A DNA stretch of 64,000 nucleotides from Niebla homalea (Eukaryota > Ascomycota > Lecanoromycetes > Lecanorales > Ramalinaceae). The DNA lies in NCBI GenBank assembly GCA_019925105.1, contig JAHGAU010000007.1:868001-932000 (forward strand), written 5' to 3'. Numbering within the stretch: position 1 is the stretch's first letter; the number at the start of each line of letters is the position of its first letter. The position numbers and the translations under genes are program-made. Positions 47,065 to 60,978 of this stretch are shown here, piece after piece. The notes under the pieces are model-generated. The model was not told the DNA's origin. It searched no databases and saw only the letters and a program-made list of their open reading frames with translations.

Positions 47065-47737
47065 AGTTGCGACGGCTGGTATCTTTGCTTTTGGCGTCAC
47101 CGGCTTGACTGGCTTCCGCGGAACCTCCGTCCTTGCATAATGGTTTACTGGGTCTCAAGCGACATTCACTTAGATAAATTGCAGAAAAGGCAGCATCACT
47201 CGACTATGGGACTTGGTCGCGCGGGGGTGGTCCAGGGTGCTGGCGAGGTTGCGGAAAGCCGATAGGTAGAATATGGAGTTTGAAGCTTTTAGTGAAAGTT
47301 CCGTTTCACAGCCATCCGTGCGACCAAACGTTTTTGCTTGTATCCTGGAATTGACTTACCATAGCCAGTATATCGCTTGTCGCCAACATGAAAGAGGGAG
47401 AGACGTAATGCAGCGCGCTAATGTTTCAATACCAGGAGATACGGACCCTAAGCAGCTTGGTCTAAGATTTGGAAACTGTATAGGGACTGAACATACAGAA
47501 TAGCGTGCAAAAAAAATACCAGATACGACGACACTGTCAGACCCCCTACGCAAGTTTGCCAGTTGCGTGGCCCTCGACTGGACAGGCACTTGACCATCTA
47601 CTATAATGCATCTACCCTAAGTCGATCCACACTCGTTCAGCACTTTCTACAATCCAAATTCCCTTTTGCCACCAAGCGCGAGCCATAGATTTGAACTGTC
47701 GGCGAGGCGTCCGCCGTCGGACCCTCTCCTTCTCAAG
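47065..47737. other. Intergenic between ECM33 and ANP1
   Basis: About 670 bases between tandem plus-strand genes. No motif is seen in the short open frames. An A-run occurs near 47,510. Confidence 0.5.
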
Positions 47738-49244
<1,507 letters not shown>

Positions 49245-49798
49245 AGGCTTCAGGGCGAGCACGGGAAAGGCTTCTCTTCTATTCATGTGTTCCATGTATC
49301 AGTCTTTGGTATCAACGGTCGCCCGGACGGCGAGACTTTGTCCCCGGCTCTGGAGTGAGTAAAATCGGAGTATTTCGAGTTGGGAAGGGAAGATTTGTGC
49401 AGTCGACACCCACGAGTTTCTGGTAATGAGTCGGACATTCAGATCTTCACCATATATCGGCGTTCAACGGGTCTCAAGGGGCGTATGTGAAGCACGCGGA
49501 CTACTGTATAGCATTTTAAAGCATTCTACGCTCCTGCATTATGAGCCATAAAAATGGATTGAACGAAACCAATTTGGTTCGCTCACAATACGCTCACCCG
49601 TGGGTAGTATGAACCGATAGCAATGGAGCTAGCCCGATTCCAAAAAGCCGTCCAAAATACTCAATCATTTGCCATGGACGCCTCGAGTATTCTGAGCCGC
49701 ATCCCAGTATATAGCTGCGAATCCTTTAGATGCGTACTCTAGAGGGAGGAGTCAACAGTAAGGTCCAGCCAACATAGTGCTGATGCGACAAGAGCTGT
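49245..49798. other. Intergenic between convergent genes
   Basis: 554 bases of 3' flanks of ANP1 and SPF45; no coding signal recognised. Confidence 0.5.
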
Positions 49799-51672
49799 TC
49801 AGTCGTAGTCATCTGACTGAAATCTCTCGCTGTCAAAAAACCTGGTGACAATGGTGTTGCCATTGAAAGTCCTGCCCTCGAGAGCGTTGGCAGCCTGATG
49901 AAGTAGTCTGTTAGTGTGTTCCAAAATCAGCGAACCGTAGCAAATATGGCCTACTCTTAAAGCTGACAGTGGACTCGTGAACTTCACATAGACGTGATTT
50001 TGATTCCCGACACCACGATGGATAAATACTCGTTCGACTCTTCCGTACTGCGCAGGTCTTCAGCCACTGACGGGTGATATTCATTGAGAAAGATGTTTAC
50101 CTTGTCGCCACATTCTTCTCCAATCTCCTGAATCAATCCTCCATGTTGGGCCTCCATCTCGAAATCCAAGTCCATCCCCTTCAGCATTCCCTCCATCACA
50201 ATGACTTCACTCATAGGCCCAAACCTCCCTCCCTGCGTATCGCGGGCTGCGCGCTTCCCTCCGACGATCTTACCCATCCCTCCCGGTCCCACGAAGCCGC
50301 CACCCTCGGAGTCTGGCCTCTTCTTCTGCTTTTCCACCTTTACTTGAAGAGGGGCGGTGATGCCGGAACCACTAGCTCCCAGCCCTGAACCTTTACTCCA
50401 ACCATGCCTCGACATGAAACGCTTTGCAAAGTCCTTCTGTCCTGGACGCAGTGAACGAGAAGTCTCATTGTTCCCTCCGCGGACATCCGGCTCCTGATCC
50501 TCCATGCCCAAATCCGTCTGCCCTTGTGCTGAAGGCGGAGGTAGAGTGGAAGGTGCGGCTGGGAATGCATATCGGACAGGCGCTCGTGATATATCTGGCT
50601 TTGTCTGCGTGAGCTGCGGCAAAGCTTCTGCCTGACGCGCTGGCCGGTCGTCAGAGTACAGGGGCTGTGGAGACAGATCCTGTAAAGATTCCAAAGCATC
50701 GAGGTTCTGCCCAGGTGAAGGAGGCTTCAGTGCACTTTGCTCTCCAGAAATCTGCATGCGCCTCAGATAGGCATCGTCACCCGTTGCATCGTCCTGAGTC
50801 GTTGTTGGAACTGGAACCAAAGGAGCCGAGTGTAATTCGGGTGGGGGGGCGAATGAGAGATCACTGGGCGGCGCGAAAAGGTCTGCCATTGGTTAAAAAT
50901 AGGCGAGCACGTGCTCGCAACGAAACTTACTGTTCATCGAAGGTATGTGGTCATGGTCATCGCTGCTCGAATCACTATTGTGTCGTCGAGCCCTTCGGTG
51001 CGCATACAGTCGGTCCTTCCATTCGCGGATCTCCAAGAGCCGCTCATCACTGTTTTTATAGTCCTCATAGACGTTTGGGCGAGAGGGGTCGTAAATGTCA
51101 TCCCAATTCTGGGGCACATGGGCATCTGGCCTAGTCTTCTTTCGTCGTTTCCGGCCTCCTCTCTGCCGCTTCTCACCGCCATAGAGTCCAGCAGCGTCAT
51201 CATCGCCGTCCTCTGCTGTCCAATCTGCCAAGGTGGTCTTTGCTAATAGTCGACTTGATGGGACGGAGAATCCCGGATATGCTTCGTTCACGCTTGTATC
51301 GTAGGTGTTCTGGCCCGCCGTCTGGCAAGGAGCGTGCTGTTGCCGTTGGGGGAAATTTTTGGGCTTGGGCTTTTGCGATGAAAATTGCGGCCTCTTGGTT
51401 GGTTGAAATCGAAGAGTAGCTATTTAAGACGAGATAGAACGAAAGAATCGTGAGCCAATCCGTTCGGGCATACTTGATGATTCTCCATCAGAGGCAGACT
51501 AGTATCTACCAGAACTTATCTGCTGTTTGTCTAGACCAAGAGCCTTTTGCTGCTCCTGACCTCTGTGATCCTGATCGTAGGTGGCTGGGCCGTCAGCCGT
51601 GATGTCGGACTTCAGATCATTGTTTGCTGTGTCGAGTAGATTTGCATACAAAGAAAGGCCGGACGGTGCCAT
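49799..51672 (-). CDS. spf45: Splicing factor 45 (RBM17/DRT111 type) with G-patch and UHM
   Basis: A spliceosomal factor acting in 3' splice-site choice. Minus-strand exons 51672-51510, 51419-50931, 50882-50101, 50047-49955 and 49894-49799, with introns of 90, 48, 53 and 60 bases, give 540 residues. The N terminus MAPSGLSLYANLL leads to ATLRFQPTKRPQ and a helical basic part (WDDIYDPSRPNVYEDYKNSD). After a Pro-rich linker comes the G-patch, FAKRFMSRHGWSKGSGLG, then GFVGPGG. The C-terminal RRM has YGRVERVFIHRGVG, VYVKFTSPLSAL and ANALEGRTFNGNTIVTRFFD, whose RFF fits the Arg-x-Phe of U2AF-homology motifs. An apparent frameshift before the RRM is explained by the 53-base intron. Confidence 0.93.
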
Positions 51673-52138
51673 CTAATTTTTGACGAGGGTGAAAGACTAG
51701 GAAGTTAATTGTCGTTACTTGCACTATGGTGTTCTGGTGATGGAAGGCTGAATGAGAGTAGCTAGAACTACTCCGTAGTCCGATAGATACATCTAGTGTA
51801 CTTTTCCGCTGATACTGAGACGCTAGTACTAGCCCACGTCATCCCAGTGAGCCAGTCAAGCCAGTGACATTTATCTAGTCGAGCCGTCCATTGAAGTCAC
51901 TTGGATTCAACGACTCCCGGCTCCCTGCTCGGCAAATGATAGATAATACTATAGGTAGCCCAAAATTCCGACGAAGGAGAGGAATCTTTTAATTGGGGGG
52001 GGATCTGATCAATCAAGGTACTCGGGCTTTTGTCTGTGCGCATCTTTCCCACTTCCACCACCATTCTAAATCTTTACCCATCTTCTGCCATATATCGTGG
52101 GGGTTCGTCGTCGTTGAACTCTTGCATCTGCGGTCGAG
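51673..52138. promoter_or_regulatory. Divergent promoter region, SPF45 / PCS60
   Basis: 466 bases between diverging start codons. A run of eight G lies at 51,995-52,002. No other signal is claimed. Confidence 0.5.
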
Positions 52139-54002
52139 ATGTCGACATTGCAAGAATGCCTGCCATCTTCAGCCTCCACTACCGCTATAATCATTCCTGG
52201 AAACCCGTCTTCTCAAACCATCTCCTACGCTCAACTGTCCACCCATGTGTCTCAATTACAGAGCGACTTTGCGAATCTTGGTATTCCACCTCAAGCTGCC
52301 GTCTCAATCGCTCTACCAAATTGCTACGAGTTTGTTGTTGCCTTCCTGGCTGCGGCCTGGCAGCGTGCCGTTGCTGCACCGCTCAACACAGCTTATAAGC
52401 AGGAAGAGTTTGAATTTTATTTGAACGATGTCAAGTCAGTCGTACTCCTGCTGCCGAAAGGTGCCTTTGAAAAGAAGGGACCGGCTGTTCGTGCAGCCTC
52501 CACATTTGGGATCGCTGTAGCAGAGTGCTTTTGGGATGGAATTCAATTAGTACTGGAAATTAAGGTCAATGGAAAATTGGCAGCTGGCAAACCGCAAGCC
52601 GTAGAACGTCCTCTATTTGATGACGTTGCTCTCGTGGTGGGTTTCCTCTGTCTTGCGCTTCCTTTTTGCAGGAACTTTGAATTATGTCGCAGTGTGACCT
52701 GAAGGAGTACGATTCCGAGAGGTTTTTCGATGGTTCTCAGAGACAACAGTACAAGACTCGTACTGATCCTTAAACGCCTATGTAGTTACATACAAGCGGT
52801 ACGACGGGGCGACCAAAAGCAGTCCGTGTAATCTCGGCGCCCAGCACATAGATTCAAGCTGACATTTTCACGCACGGAAGGTACCTTTGACCCATCGGAA
52901 TCTGACAACAACGATGCGTATGAAGCCTGCCTCATCTGGGAATTGCGGTCATTGCTGACTCTGTGGGAAGGAAACATTAAAGACACTTACGGCCTCAGTG
53001 GAAATGACAGGACCCTACTCGTCATGCCCCTTTTTCATGTGCATGGCCTGCTAGCCGGCTTCCTGGCGCCAATGTACTCAACGGGTTCCTGCATTCTTGT
53101 CTCACGTTTCTCCGCCTCGGACTTCTGGGATAATTTTATTGCGCACCAAGCCAATTGGTATACTGCAGTGCCAACGATCCATCAGATTCTTCTTGACAAT
53201 CCACTCCCGGATCCTATGCCAAAAATTCGTTTCGTTCGATCCTGCTCGTCTCCTCTGTCTCCGAAAATATTCCACGAGCTCGAAGCGGCTCTGAGAGCGC
53301 CGGTCATCGAGGCCTATGCCATGACCGAAGCTGCCCACCAGATGACATCAAATCCGTTGCCGCCCGCAAAACGGCTGCCGGGTAGCGTTGGTATTGGTCA
53401 AGGCGTCGAAGTTTCGATCCTAGATCCAAATGGCAGTGAAGTCACCCAAGGTTCCGAAGGGGAAATCTGCATTAGAGGACAAAATGTCACAGGTGGCTAC
53501 TTGGACAATCCCGAGGCTAACGCCGTGGCTTTCACTAAGACTGGGTATTTCAGAACGGGTGATCAAGGCAGGCAGGACAACGAGGGTTACATCTTCATCA
53601 CAGGTCGGATTAAGGAGCTGATAAACAAAGCTGGCGAGAAGATAAGTCCAGTGGAACTCGACAATATTATTTCTCAGAACAGTGGCGTGGCAGAAGCTGT
53701 GTCCTTTGCCATTCCCGATGATATCAAAGGCCAAGACATAGGCGTTGCAATAGTACCAACGAAGGGACTTCGTCTCAGTGCACAAGAGTTGCGCGAGTGG
53801 ATCTCCCAGAGAGTGGCAGGTTTCAAGACTCCAAAAGAAGTAAGTGCGAACCTGAGCCTTCCCTGGTGTGCTGTTAGAGCCTGATTCTGGCCTCTAGGTT
53901 TTCTTCACCGACGTAATGCCAAAGACAGCTACTGGAAAAGTTCAACGGAGAATGGTTGCGGAAGCTATGCTTAAGCAAAAGCACTTGCGCCCTAAGTTGT
54001 GA
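52139..54002 (+). CDS. PCS60: AMP-binding acyl-CoA synthetase, oxalyl-CoA synthetase-like (Pcs60/AAE3)
   Basis: The enzyme class activates a carboxylic acid with ATP and CoA; Pcs60 and plant AAE3 use oxalate. Five exons, 52139-52636, 52786-52821, 52881-52917, 52971-53839 and 53898-54002, give 514 residues, the same length as AAE3. Exons 2 and 3 are only 36 and 37 bases but carry the phosphate loop HTSGTTGRPKA (168-178) and VPLTHRNLTTTM. Later motifs are LLVMPLFHVHGLLAGFLAP, EAYAMTEAAHQM, TGYFRTGDQG, GRIKELINKAGEKISPVE and PKTATGKVQRR. The C terminus ends PKL, a weak version of a peroxisomal PTS1. The oxalate substrate rests on family resemblance. Confidence 0.9.
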
Positions 54003-57000
54003 TGTTGAATAGGCCCCGGAAGTGAGAAACGCAAAATGAGTCTGATCTAGAGCTCGGGCATACCACCATTGTCCATGTTGGCGTAATTACTGCTCCCCCA
54101 TTAAAGAAGGCTTGTATAACACAATGGATGTAGCGTGTTTGTGGAAGGCTAGGAGCTTCTGGACCGTGCTCCATCACGTTTGGGAATGCGATCAGACTTT
54201 TCGGTTGAAGGAGCGTTTTCATGCATCAGGATGCACCTCGAGCGTGGGGTAAATTGTTGCAAAGCAACTCAATCCTTTCTGTAAGCAGATATCATGATGT
54301 TACAGCGCTCGACATATTGTGCAAGTGTGAAAAGCAATTGAGAGACACCATAGTTTCTAAAACTGTAGAAACATGTACAGAAAGGCGATGTCAGCTACAG
54401 CCAGCATTGCATTACCATTGTGACATGGATCCGGACGCACCATCTAGTCTTGACATATCCGACGGTGTTAGTGGCTATGAATGAACGAACACTTCACCTA
54501 CTTGTCGTCAGACAGAAGCTCAAAAATCCCGGAGGAGCTTGTCCCAATCCCGTATGCCATGTTCAAAGCGAACGTCCCTTTGTTTGAAAGCTTCACTGGA
54601 TTTGGCGGAAGCAAGTAGAAAGCTGCCGGCTATCTTTAGTGGCTTTCCTTCCTCGGGCCTGTCTTCTAAGATTCCCTCTTCAAAGTGTCAATGAGATTGA
54701 TGCATTCATTTCAAACTGTCCAATGGGACACAAACCTCCCACCTTGAAGAATCCACTCTTCCCGTCCGGTTCAGCAGCCTCGTGGTGTGCCCTATATCAA
54801 AGATCAAAAGAGGCTCTTCGTGATAGCTTTGCTTGTACATTAGTAGTACTGACGGGCGTAGCTCCGTGCAAGACTCATTTGTTGTCCGGAAGCACGACAA
54901 GCCATTCCTGCCTATCGACTTGTTGCTTCGTGACCATGGGTGATGAGGAAACCATGCCTAACAGCTAGATGCTTTATCGTTGAATTTCAGAAGTTACGAA
55001 CTTTGTATCCATCCATTGCCAAATGTCTCGAGGTAGCTAGTAGATATCCACCTGGAGTGCAATCACCGGCGCCTTTCTTATGAGATACTATAACCCCAAG
55101 CGAATCAGGGTCTCGCTCGCTGGGTGGGCGGTTTCTTCATGGCCTTTGTTAGACGTCGAAGGTCATGTAGAGGGCCGTCAGATGGGTTTCCAGTAAGGTA
55201 GTCACTCACTGACAGCTCATTCATACACACATGGATGCTGCTCCATAGATCCAAAAACCACCTGGCATTGGAGGATAATTGCCGATGCCATGCGAATCTC
55301 TCACCCACTTCTTAAGTAAGAGCCAGTGATGTTGGCCTGACAGAGTTGATGGCTCCCTCACACCTTCTGTGCGCAGTCTCTTCCAATTGCCCTCGTGACT
55401 CTATCAAACCTCTTCTTAAGACCCTACCTCCAACCCTTTCCAGTCGGCGCAGAGTCTCCTGCTAATAGAATGTCACCACCATGTTCTTGGCAATGATGAG
55501 CTCGGATTGTTCATCGTAATATCCCAAACCCTCACCAGGTACAGAGGCCTATTATCCGTGAAGCTTCTCCTTGGCTTAACCAAGTCACCCACATAGACTC
55601 ATCCCTCGTATGGAGACGACCAGCACCCAAGAAGTTGGTCTTTTGGCCTCCCTCAATTTGGAGGTGTCACCATCTGGGAAGATCTGCAAGAGTATGAAGG
55701 AAATTTGCTCTTTACTTTCATTTGCTTAAGTATCTTGCGGCAAAACTTTGTTCTCTTGTGAAAGAGATGCGAATGAGACGGCAGTGTTGGTGGTCATTAC
55801 ACGTTAAATGCTGAGATCCCTCCAACGACGTGCACAGTCCCCGGCACAATAGACGTGCCCTACTTGCCGTTTGGCTCAAAATCCAACAATCAGCCTTCAC
55901 GAAGCGATGTAGACTCTCGCTGATGTGTGCCAGCGTGTGGTAGAGGCCTATTCTGTGTAGATATGGAATAATTGAGTTGCCGCTGATCATTAGGGCCGAC
56001 AGATTTTGACACAAAGACAGGTCATTACCAAGAGAGCTTGCGAGATGACGACAAACTCTGCCCCCATCGGGGACTCGGTCTCTTCAAGCAAATGTGTAGG
56101 ATAGTGGCACTGCTTTTAAATGGCTCTGTATTTCCCTTGCAACGAGAGAAACACTGCAATTCCTCGAGATGACATATGCACAGCATGCACAACCTTCATA
56201 TGCGGGACAACGGAACAGTGACTTGGATCTTCTATTATTCCATTTGGGGAGCGCATAAGTGTACCCCTGCATTGACCCTCTTGACCTCTTGCTTCGGATC
56301 GGACCATAAGCTCGGCCATCCTCACCCATAACATTTGATCTTCATTGCTCGAGGAGCAAAGCCTTTGCACGATGGAATTTAAGCCAGCCCAGCCTCATGC
56401 TCTCAAAGTGATTTACGAGGGTTTGAAGTCTGCCCAGGACGATACCCCAGGTTGACTTAGAAGCCCTCTTAGAGCCCAAAATGCCCAAGACGGCTTGACC
56501 CACTTCAAGGGCAGGTGCGAGCCATTTCTGGTGTAACAAATGCCCTCTTGAGCTGCAAGGCTCTTGGGAAGCTCATTCGTATCCGATCGACTCTGGCGCC
56601 CAAACATTGCATCCCGTAAAAGCTCAGGTAGAGAGAGACCACGCACCCAGAGACTGGCGTAAAGACCTCGCAATCAAAAGGAGCTAACAGCGAGCCAACC
56701 GGCAGAGCTTGTCGTGCAGATGTTACAAATTGGCTTGATGTCACAACTTTCTAACGCTTCCGAATTAATACCTTCCTATCAAACGCTAGCCTGACTATGT
56801 CTGACCCATCAGATGTCTTCGTGGATCACCGTATACCTGAAATGGGGTGGCGTGGTGGAAGGGGGGTTTTGGGGGGAGGGGGGGGAAATCCTGGAGCGTT
56901 ATGTAATGAGGTAGGATGTATAGAAGATGTCTGGAGAAGTAGAAGGAGCTGCTCGTTGGTACGAACGTCGAAGGCAGGGTAAGTGTGGTACACCCGCTGC

Positions 57001-57254
57001 TGCTCAGCCGGCCTATTGCAACGATGGGGTTGTCGATTTCGGCGCCTATACTTCTGCGAGGTGGGAGATCATAACATCCAATGCTCATGTGGCCATTCCA
57101 CTTGTCAGTTTGATGACCCGGTGCGAATAGATGATTTGAGGCCGTGAGAACCGGCCTTGCTCAGGATCCTCCAACTAAGACATGAGCCTATTCCATGGAA
57201 AGTGGTGGGAATGGCTGTTGGGTGTTTTCAGATCGATTGCAACTGTGCATCCAG
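54003..57254. other. Gene-poor gap of 3.25 kb
   Basis: No gene can be supported between the convergent PCS60 and NEM1. Composition is normal, not RIP-like. On the minus strand several open stretches (56,744-56,342, 56,329-56,084, 56,014-55,718, 55,308-55,105) run one after another in different frames, as a decayed or multi-exon gene might, but I recognise no motif in them. A G-rich tract lies at 56,844-56,885. Confidence 0.5.
56844..56885 (+). other. G-quadruplex-like tract
   Basis: Four G-runs, 56844-56847 (4), 56861-56866 (6), 56871-56876 (6) and 56878-56885 (8), separated by loops of 13, 4 and 1 bases, meet the usual pattern for an intramolecular quadruplex on the plus strand. The two shortest loops make the last three runs especially favourable. 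It lies 370 bases downstream of NEM1. Confidence 0.7.
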
Positions 57255-58884
57255 TCACTGTGTTTGGATTCTCTTTTGACGGAGCGCGAGTAATGCGCGA
57301 ACATCTGTCACAAATTGTAGACCCTCGAGAATTGGCACCAGATGAAGCAGATCATTATCTGTAGGGTCGTTGATCCACCCTTCAATAGGTATTGCATTAT
57401 CTGGGGGGAGATCAGAACCTAGACGGCCTCCCAAATGCACGGCACATACCTTCATGGAAAATGTAACTCAAAGGACTATTGTCTAAGATCATCACCTTAC
57501 TGAGGTCTGGCTCAATGGAGCTCAGATCTTTAATATAAGCCCCATTTCTAAATGTGCAGTGTTGTCGATAGTACCGACAAGAGAAGTACTTTCGTTCCTG
57601 CTCAAGCCAGTCGATGACAGGGTCGGCGTACTCTTGCACAGATGCAGTGAAAACAACAAGATTGTACCATCTACACACTTTCCGGAGGAATTCATCGCAG
57701 TGGGGACGCTTATGGACATAGTAAAGGATTGGATGCTGAGGCCCCAGGGTTGCACCACCGTAGCCAACGGTCACATTGAGTTTCACTTCCACCATGTGGC
57801 CACTGCTCATACGACCTCCTTTTGCCAAGCTGTGGATCAGTGTCTCGTCTAGATCAATGACCAGAGTTTTCTGCGCAAGTCTGGACCGTCCATGTCCTTG
57901 TGTGGAGTATGAGAGCTGGCGGGAAGGTATGAGGGGCCGCGGAGGAGCTGTAGTGCGGATGGGAATATCCGTCTTCCTGGACGAGATTGGTGAAGTAGGC
58001 GACTTGATTGTTGATACCGTCAAGGTAGGCTGTAACTCGCTGGTGCTGCCCGTATCCGTGGCTCTTTGGTCCGGCCTCATACGCCTTTGCTTCCTTTTCC
58101 GGGCAGCATCTTCACTGTTCAGCTTGATGCGAGTCGAGCGCCGTGTTTCAGGCGTTTCTTCCGAAGAGGAAGATGACGTTGCAAGGTGCCTTTGGTGCTC
58201 CCAGGGGACATCAAAGACCATGATTCTCTGACGGGAATCTGTCTCGGAGCCAGATACCGCGTGCTCATCATCTGCTCGTCTAAGCTTACCTTTCTTCACT
58301 CTTGCAGTATCAGGCTTCAGTCTGTCGCCGTTGTCGGGTATACCGATCCGCGAGTCAGACGACCCGGAGAGACCACGTGCTTGGGCTGTTGAATGGGCAC
58401 CACGGCGCCACGGCAGGTCTCCTGTGAGCTTCCGTATGGGCGAGAATGGAGAGAGATTCCCTTTCTCGTTACGGAAGCCTGCAATAACATACGTGCCAGG
58501 CAAGGACAACGTAGAAAGGACCCATTTGAACGAGGCAGCGAGAGCAACCACAAGCCGCTTTACTACAAGACGAAGCTGGCCGAATCCTCGCATAGGTCTC
58601 GATTCTGCCTCCATACCCCCGACAGTCGATGGGTCATCACTTGTTTCGCAATTCCCAATGTCTCCAACTGAGTCTCCGGACCGACGACTGGGAGGTTTTT
58701 CCCAATTCCATTCTGTGTCTCTGCGAATAGATGGTTTGGCACCCAGGCTATCCTGATGCGAGCTCTTGTCTCCTGGTGGCGGGTGGCTTATAGTATCATC
58801 GAGAGGACGTGGTCGATCGCTCGGGGACCTAGTCGTGGCGATTTGGCCAGTTACACGAGAGGACAACAAGTTGAGTGAGTTCAT
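57255..58884 (-). CDS. NEM1: Nem1-type HAD phosphatase (CTDNEP1/dullard family)
   Basis: The catalytic subunit of the nuclear-envelope/ER Nem1-Spo7 complex, which dephosphorylates and activates the phosphatidate phosphatase Pah1/lipin. Exons on the minus strand are 58884-57450 and 57400-57255, separated by a 49-base intron, giving 526 residues. A hydrophobic region at about 105-137 (LRLVVKRLVVALAASFKWVL onward) would anchor it. A long Ser/Arg-rich linker precedes the phosphatase domain with the catalytic DLDET (344-348), MVEVKLN, KRPHCDEFLRKVCRWYNLV, VFTASVQEYADPVIDWLE, YIKDLSSIEPDLSKVMILDN and IPIEGWINDPTDNDLLHLVP. The start MNSLNLL is chosen by family resemblance; another ATG lies seven codons upstream at 58905. 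Confidence 0.93.
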
Positions 58885-59501
58885 GATCTGGACGCAGCCA
58901 TTCATGCATAAGAAAGCTGCTTGCAATTGCTGGCTAGCTGAAGGTCTGTTGAAGGCGCTCAGATCAAATCAAAAAACGACCTCTAGCTATATGGAGCCGT
59001 GAATCTGCAGCTTTGGCAAGGTTGGAACGAGGGCCATTATGATACCTATGTAAGCAACGCGGTCAATCTCAACCCAGAACGGCAATTGCTCGGTAGCTTT
59101 TGAATAGAAATCAGGATGCTGCCGCGACAGAGCACATTTGGTGCCCCAGGAATAAAGGCGAATTGGTAGGGGGTTCGGCCGTCAAGTTATCTTTGACGTA
59201 TCATGACCGAGCCTCATCGATACTGATATGATGGACAGTCTATGTCATGCGAATGGGAAATGGACAAATCGGTGATAACGACTGAGTGGGTAGATGGCCC
59301 AAGTTCGATTAGAACTATGATATGTTGTACTGAATCAATGTGCTAGCCCCTCTATTCCGTTGCTTGCCGAGCGGTAAAATGTTGATATTCTCTTGGGTCT
59401 AACAACCAATCTGCCTTGCTACCCTCTCATCTTAATCATCCTCACATAAATTGCCCTCCTCTCTTAATAATTCAAAGATCAAAGATCCAAACAAGGATAG
59501 G
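58885..59501. promoter_or_regulatory. Divergent promoter region, NEM1 / GCD7
   Basis: 617 bases between diverging start codons; no gene and no specific site recognised. Confidence 0.5.
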
Positions 59502-60978
59502 ATGGCTCCACGCACTGGAGGCATCTCTTCTGCACTTGACTCGTTAAGAAGCCATCATCGAAATAAGACACTCTCCGTCGACGCCTCTGTTGAAGAGCTC
59601 ATCACGTACGCCTCACATACGTCCATGTCGAACCAATATATTGACTTGCACCTTGAGTCTTCTACGACGACGTCAGATAAAAGGATCCAAAGACTGCGCA
59701 GAAGCAACGGCGTCTGTTTTGCAGCGCGTCCTTGGATCACTTGATAATCATGATGTCTCAACACTCCTCGAGACTATCAAGGCTCTGGGCCGGAGGCTGG
59801 TAGCGGCATCGCCGAAGGAGCTGGCCATCGGTAATGTTGTGAGGCGTGTCTTGGGATTAATCAGGGAAGAGGCAGAGGAGGATCGTGAAGCTGGATCAAG
59901 TGGAGCCGTTCATGATGCCTCAGACAATCGGCACCTAGCTGAGGAGCCTTCAAGGTCTTCCGCCATCAATTCCAGACCAGACCCACACAAGTCGAGTCCT
60001 CTGTCATCAGTCGGACAACAGGTTTCCACGAGCGACACCATTGAGCCGGGCCAACAACCTTCAGCAGGCCGAACACAAACTCCGCTTGGGAGCGCGGGCT
60101 CGGGTTCTATGTTTAGTCTGCTGTCTCGATCCACTTCAATCACCGACTCCGCCAACACCTTAGCTTCCCAGTCAGCTATTCCTCATCCCACGCCACCTAG
60201 TGAACCTACGTCCCACACTGTCAACATTAGAGATCTGAGGGCAGAGGTGTTAGAGGGGCTTGAAGAATTTCTAGACGAGATCCGGCAGACTGACGATCAA
60301 ATTGCTGGCTATGCACTAGAACATGTTCATTCAAGGGAGATTATCTTGATCAATTCGGCTTCTAGAACAATACAAAAGTTCCTGCTAAAAGCTGCTGCAA
60401 AAAGAAAGTATACGGTCGTCCAAGCCGCAAATCAAATTGATGGCCATGTCTTCTCTTACCAGGCCTCAGGTGCAAGAGGGCCCTTCAAGATTACACCCCA
60501 GGAGCAATTCATCAGTAGCTTGACTGCTGCAGGCATCTCTGTGATACTTGTGCCAGATTCCGCGGTGTACGCTCTGATGGCTCGAATCAACAAAGTGGTT
60601 ATTGATGCTTGCTTCATCCTTGCCGACGGCAGTTTCGTTGCTCCTGCAGGATCAATGGCAATTGCAAAGGCCGCCAAACTCCACAAGAGCCCAGTTGTTG
60701 CGTTAGGCGGCGTCTACAACATAAGTCCCATGTATCCCTTCACCGCTAGAGCTTTCCTAGAGACTGGGGATACAAACGGAGTTACCATAACAGGTCACCA
60801 AGATCTCATGAAGGCAAGCGCAGTTCAAAACCCACTTTCCGATTACCTATCTGTTGACCTGGTCGACCTCTATATCACAAACCTTGGAGGACTGGCACCT
60901 GCATCAATCTATCAAGTGGTCAGTGATCATTACAGGACCGAAGATCTTGACCTGGGTTTGACGACATCAGAAGCATGA
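59502..60978 (+). CDS. GCD7: Translation initiation factor eIF2B subunit beta
   Basis: A regulatory subunit of the eIF2 guanine nucleotide exchange factor, which senses phosphorylated eIF2 alpha. Exons 59502-59605 and 59658-60978, with a 52-base intron, give 474 residues. The join reads SVEELITLLRRRQIKGSKD, as in the family. Conserved parts are GRRLVAASPKELAIGNVVRRVLGLIREEAEE, REIILINSASRTIQKFLLKA, VILVPDSAVYALMARINKVV, ACFILADGSFVAPAGSMAIA, LHKSPVVALGGVYNISPMYP and NPLSDYLSVDLVDLYITNLGG. A Ser/Pro-rich insertion of about 90 residues between the two halves is usual for fungal beta subunits. Confidence 0.95.

Noticed and set aside
50041..50101. Apparent frameshift before the RRM of SPF45
   Set aside because: A 53-base intron with a GTAA donor and GCAG acceptor restores the conserved reading GDK-YGRVERVF exactly.
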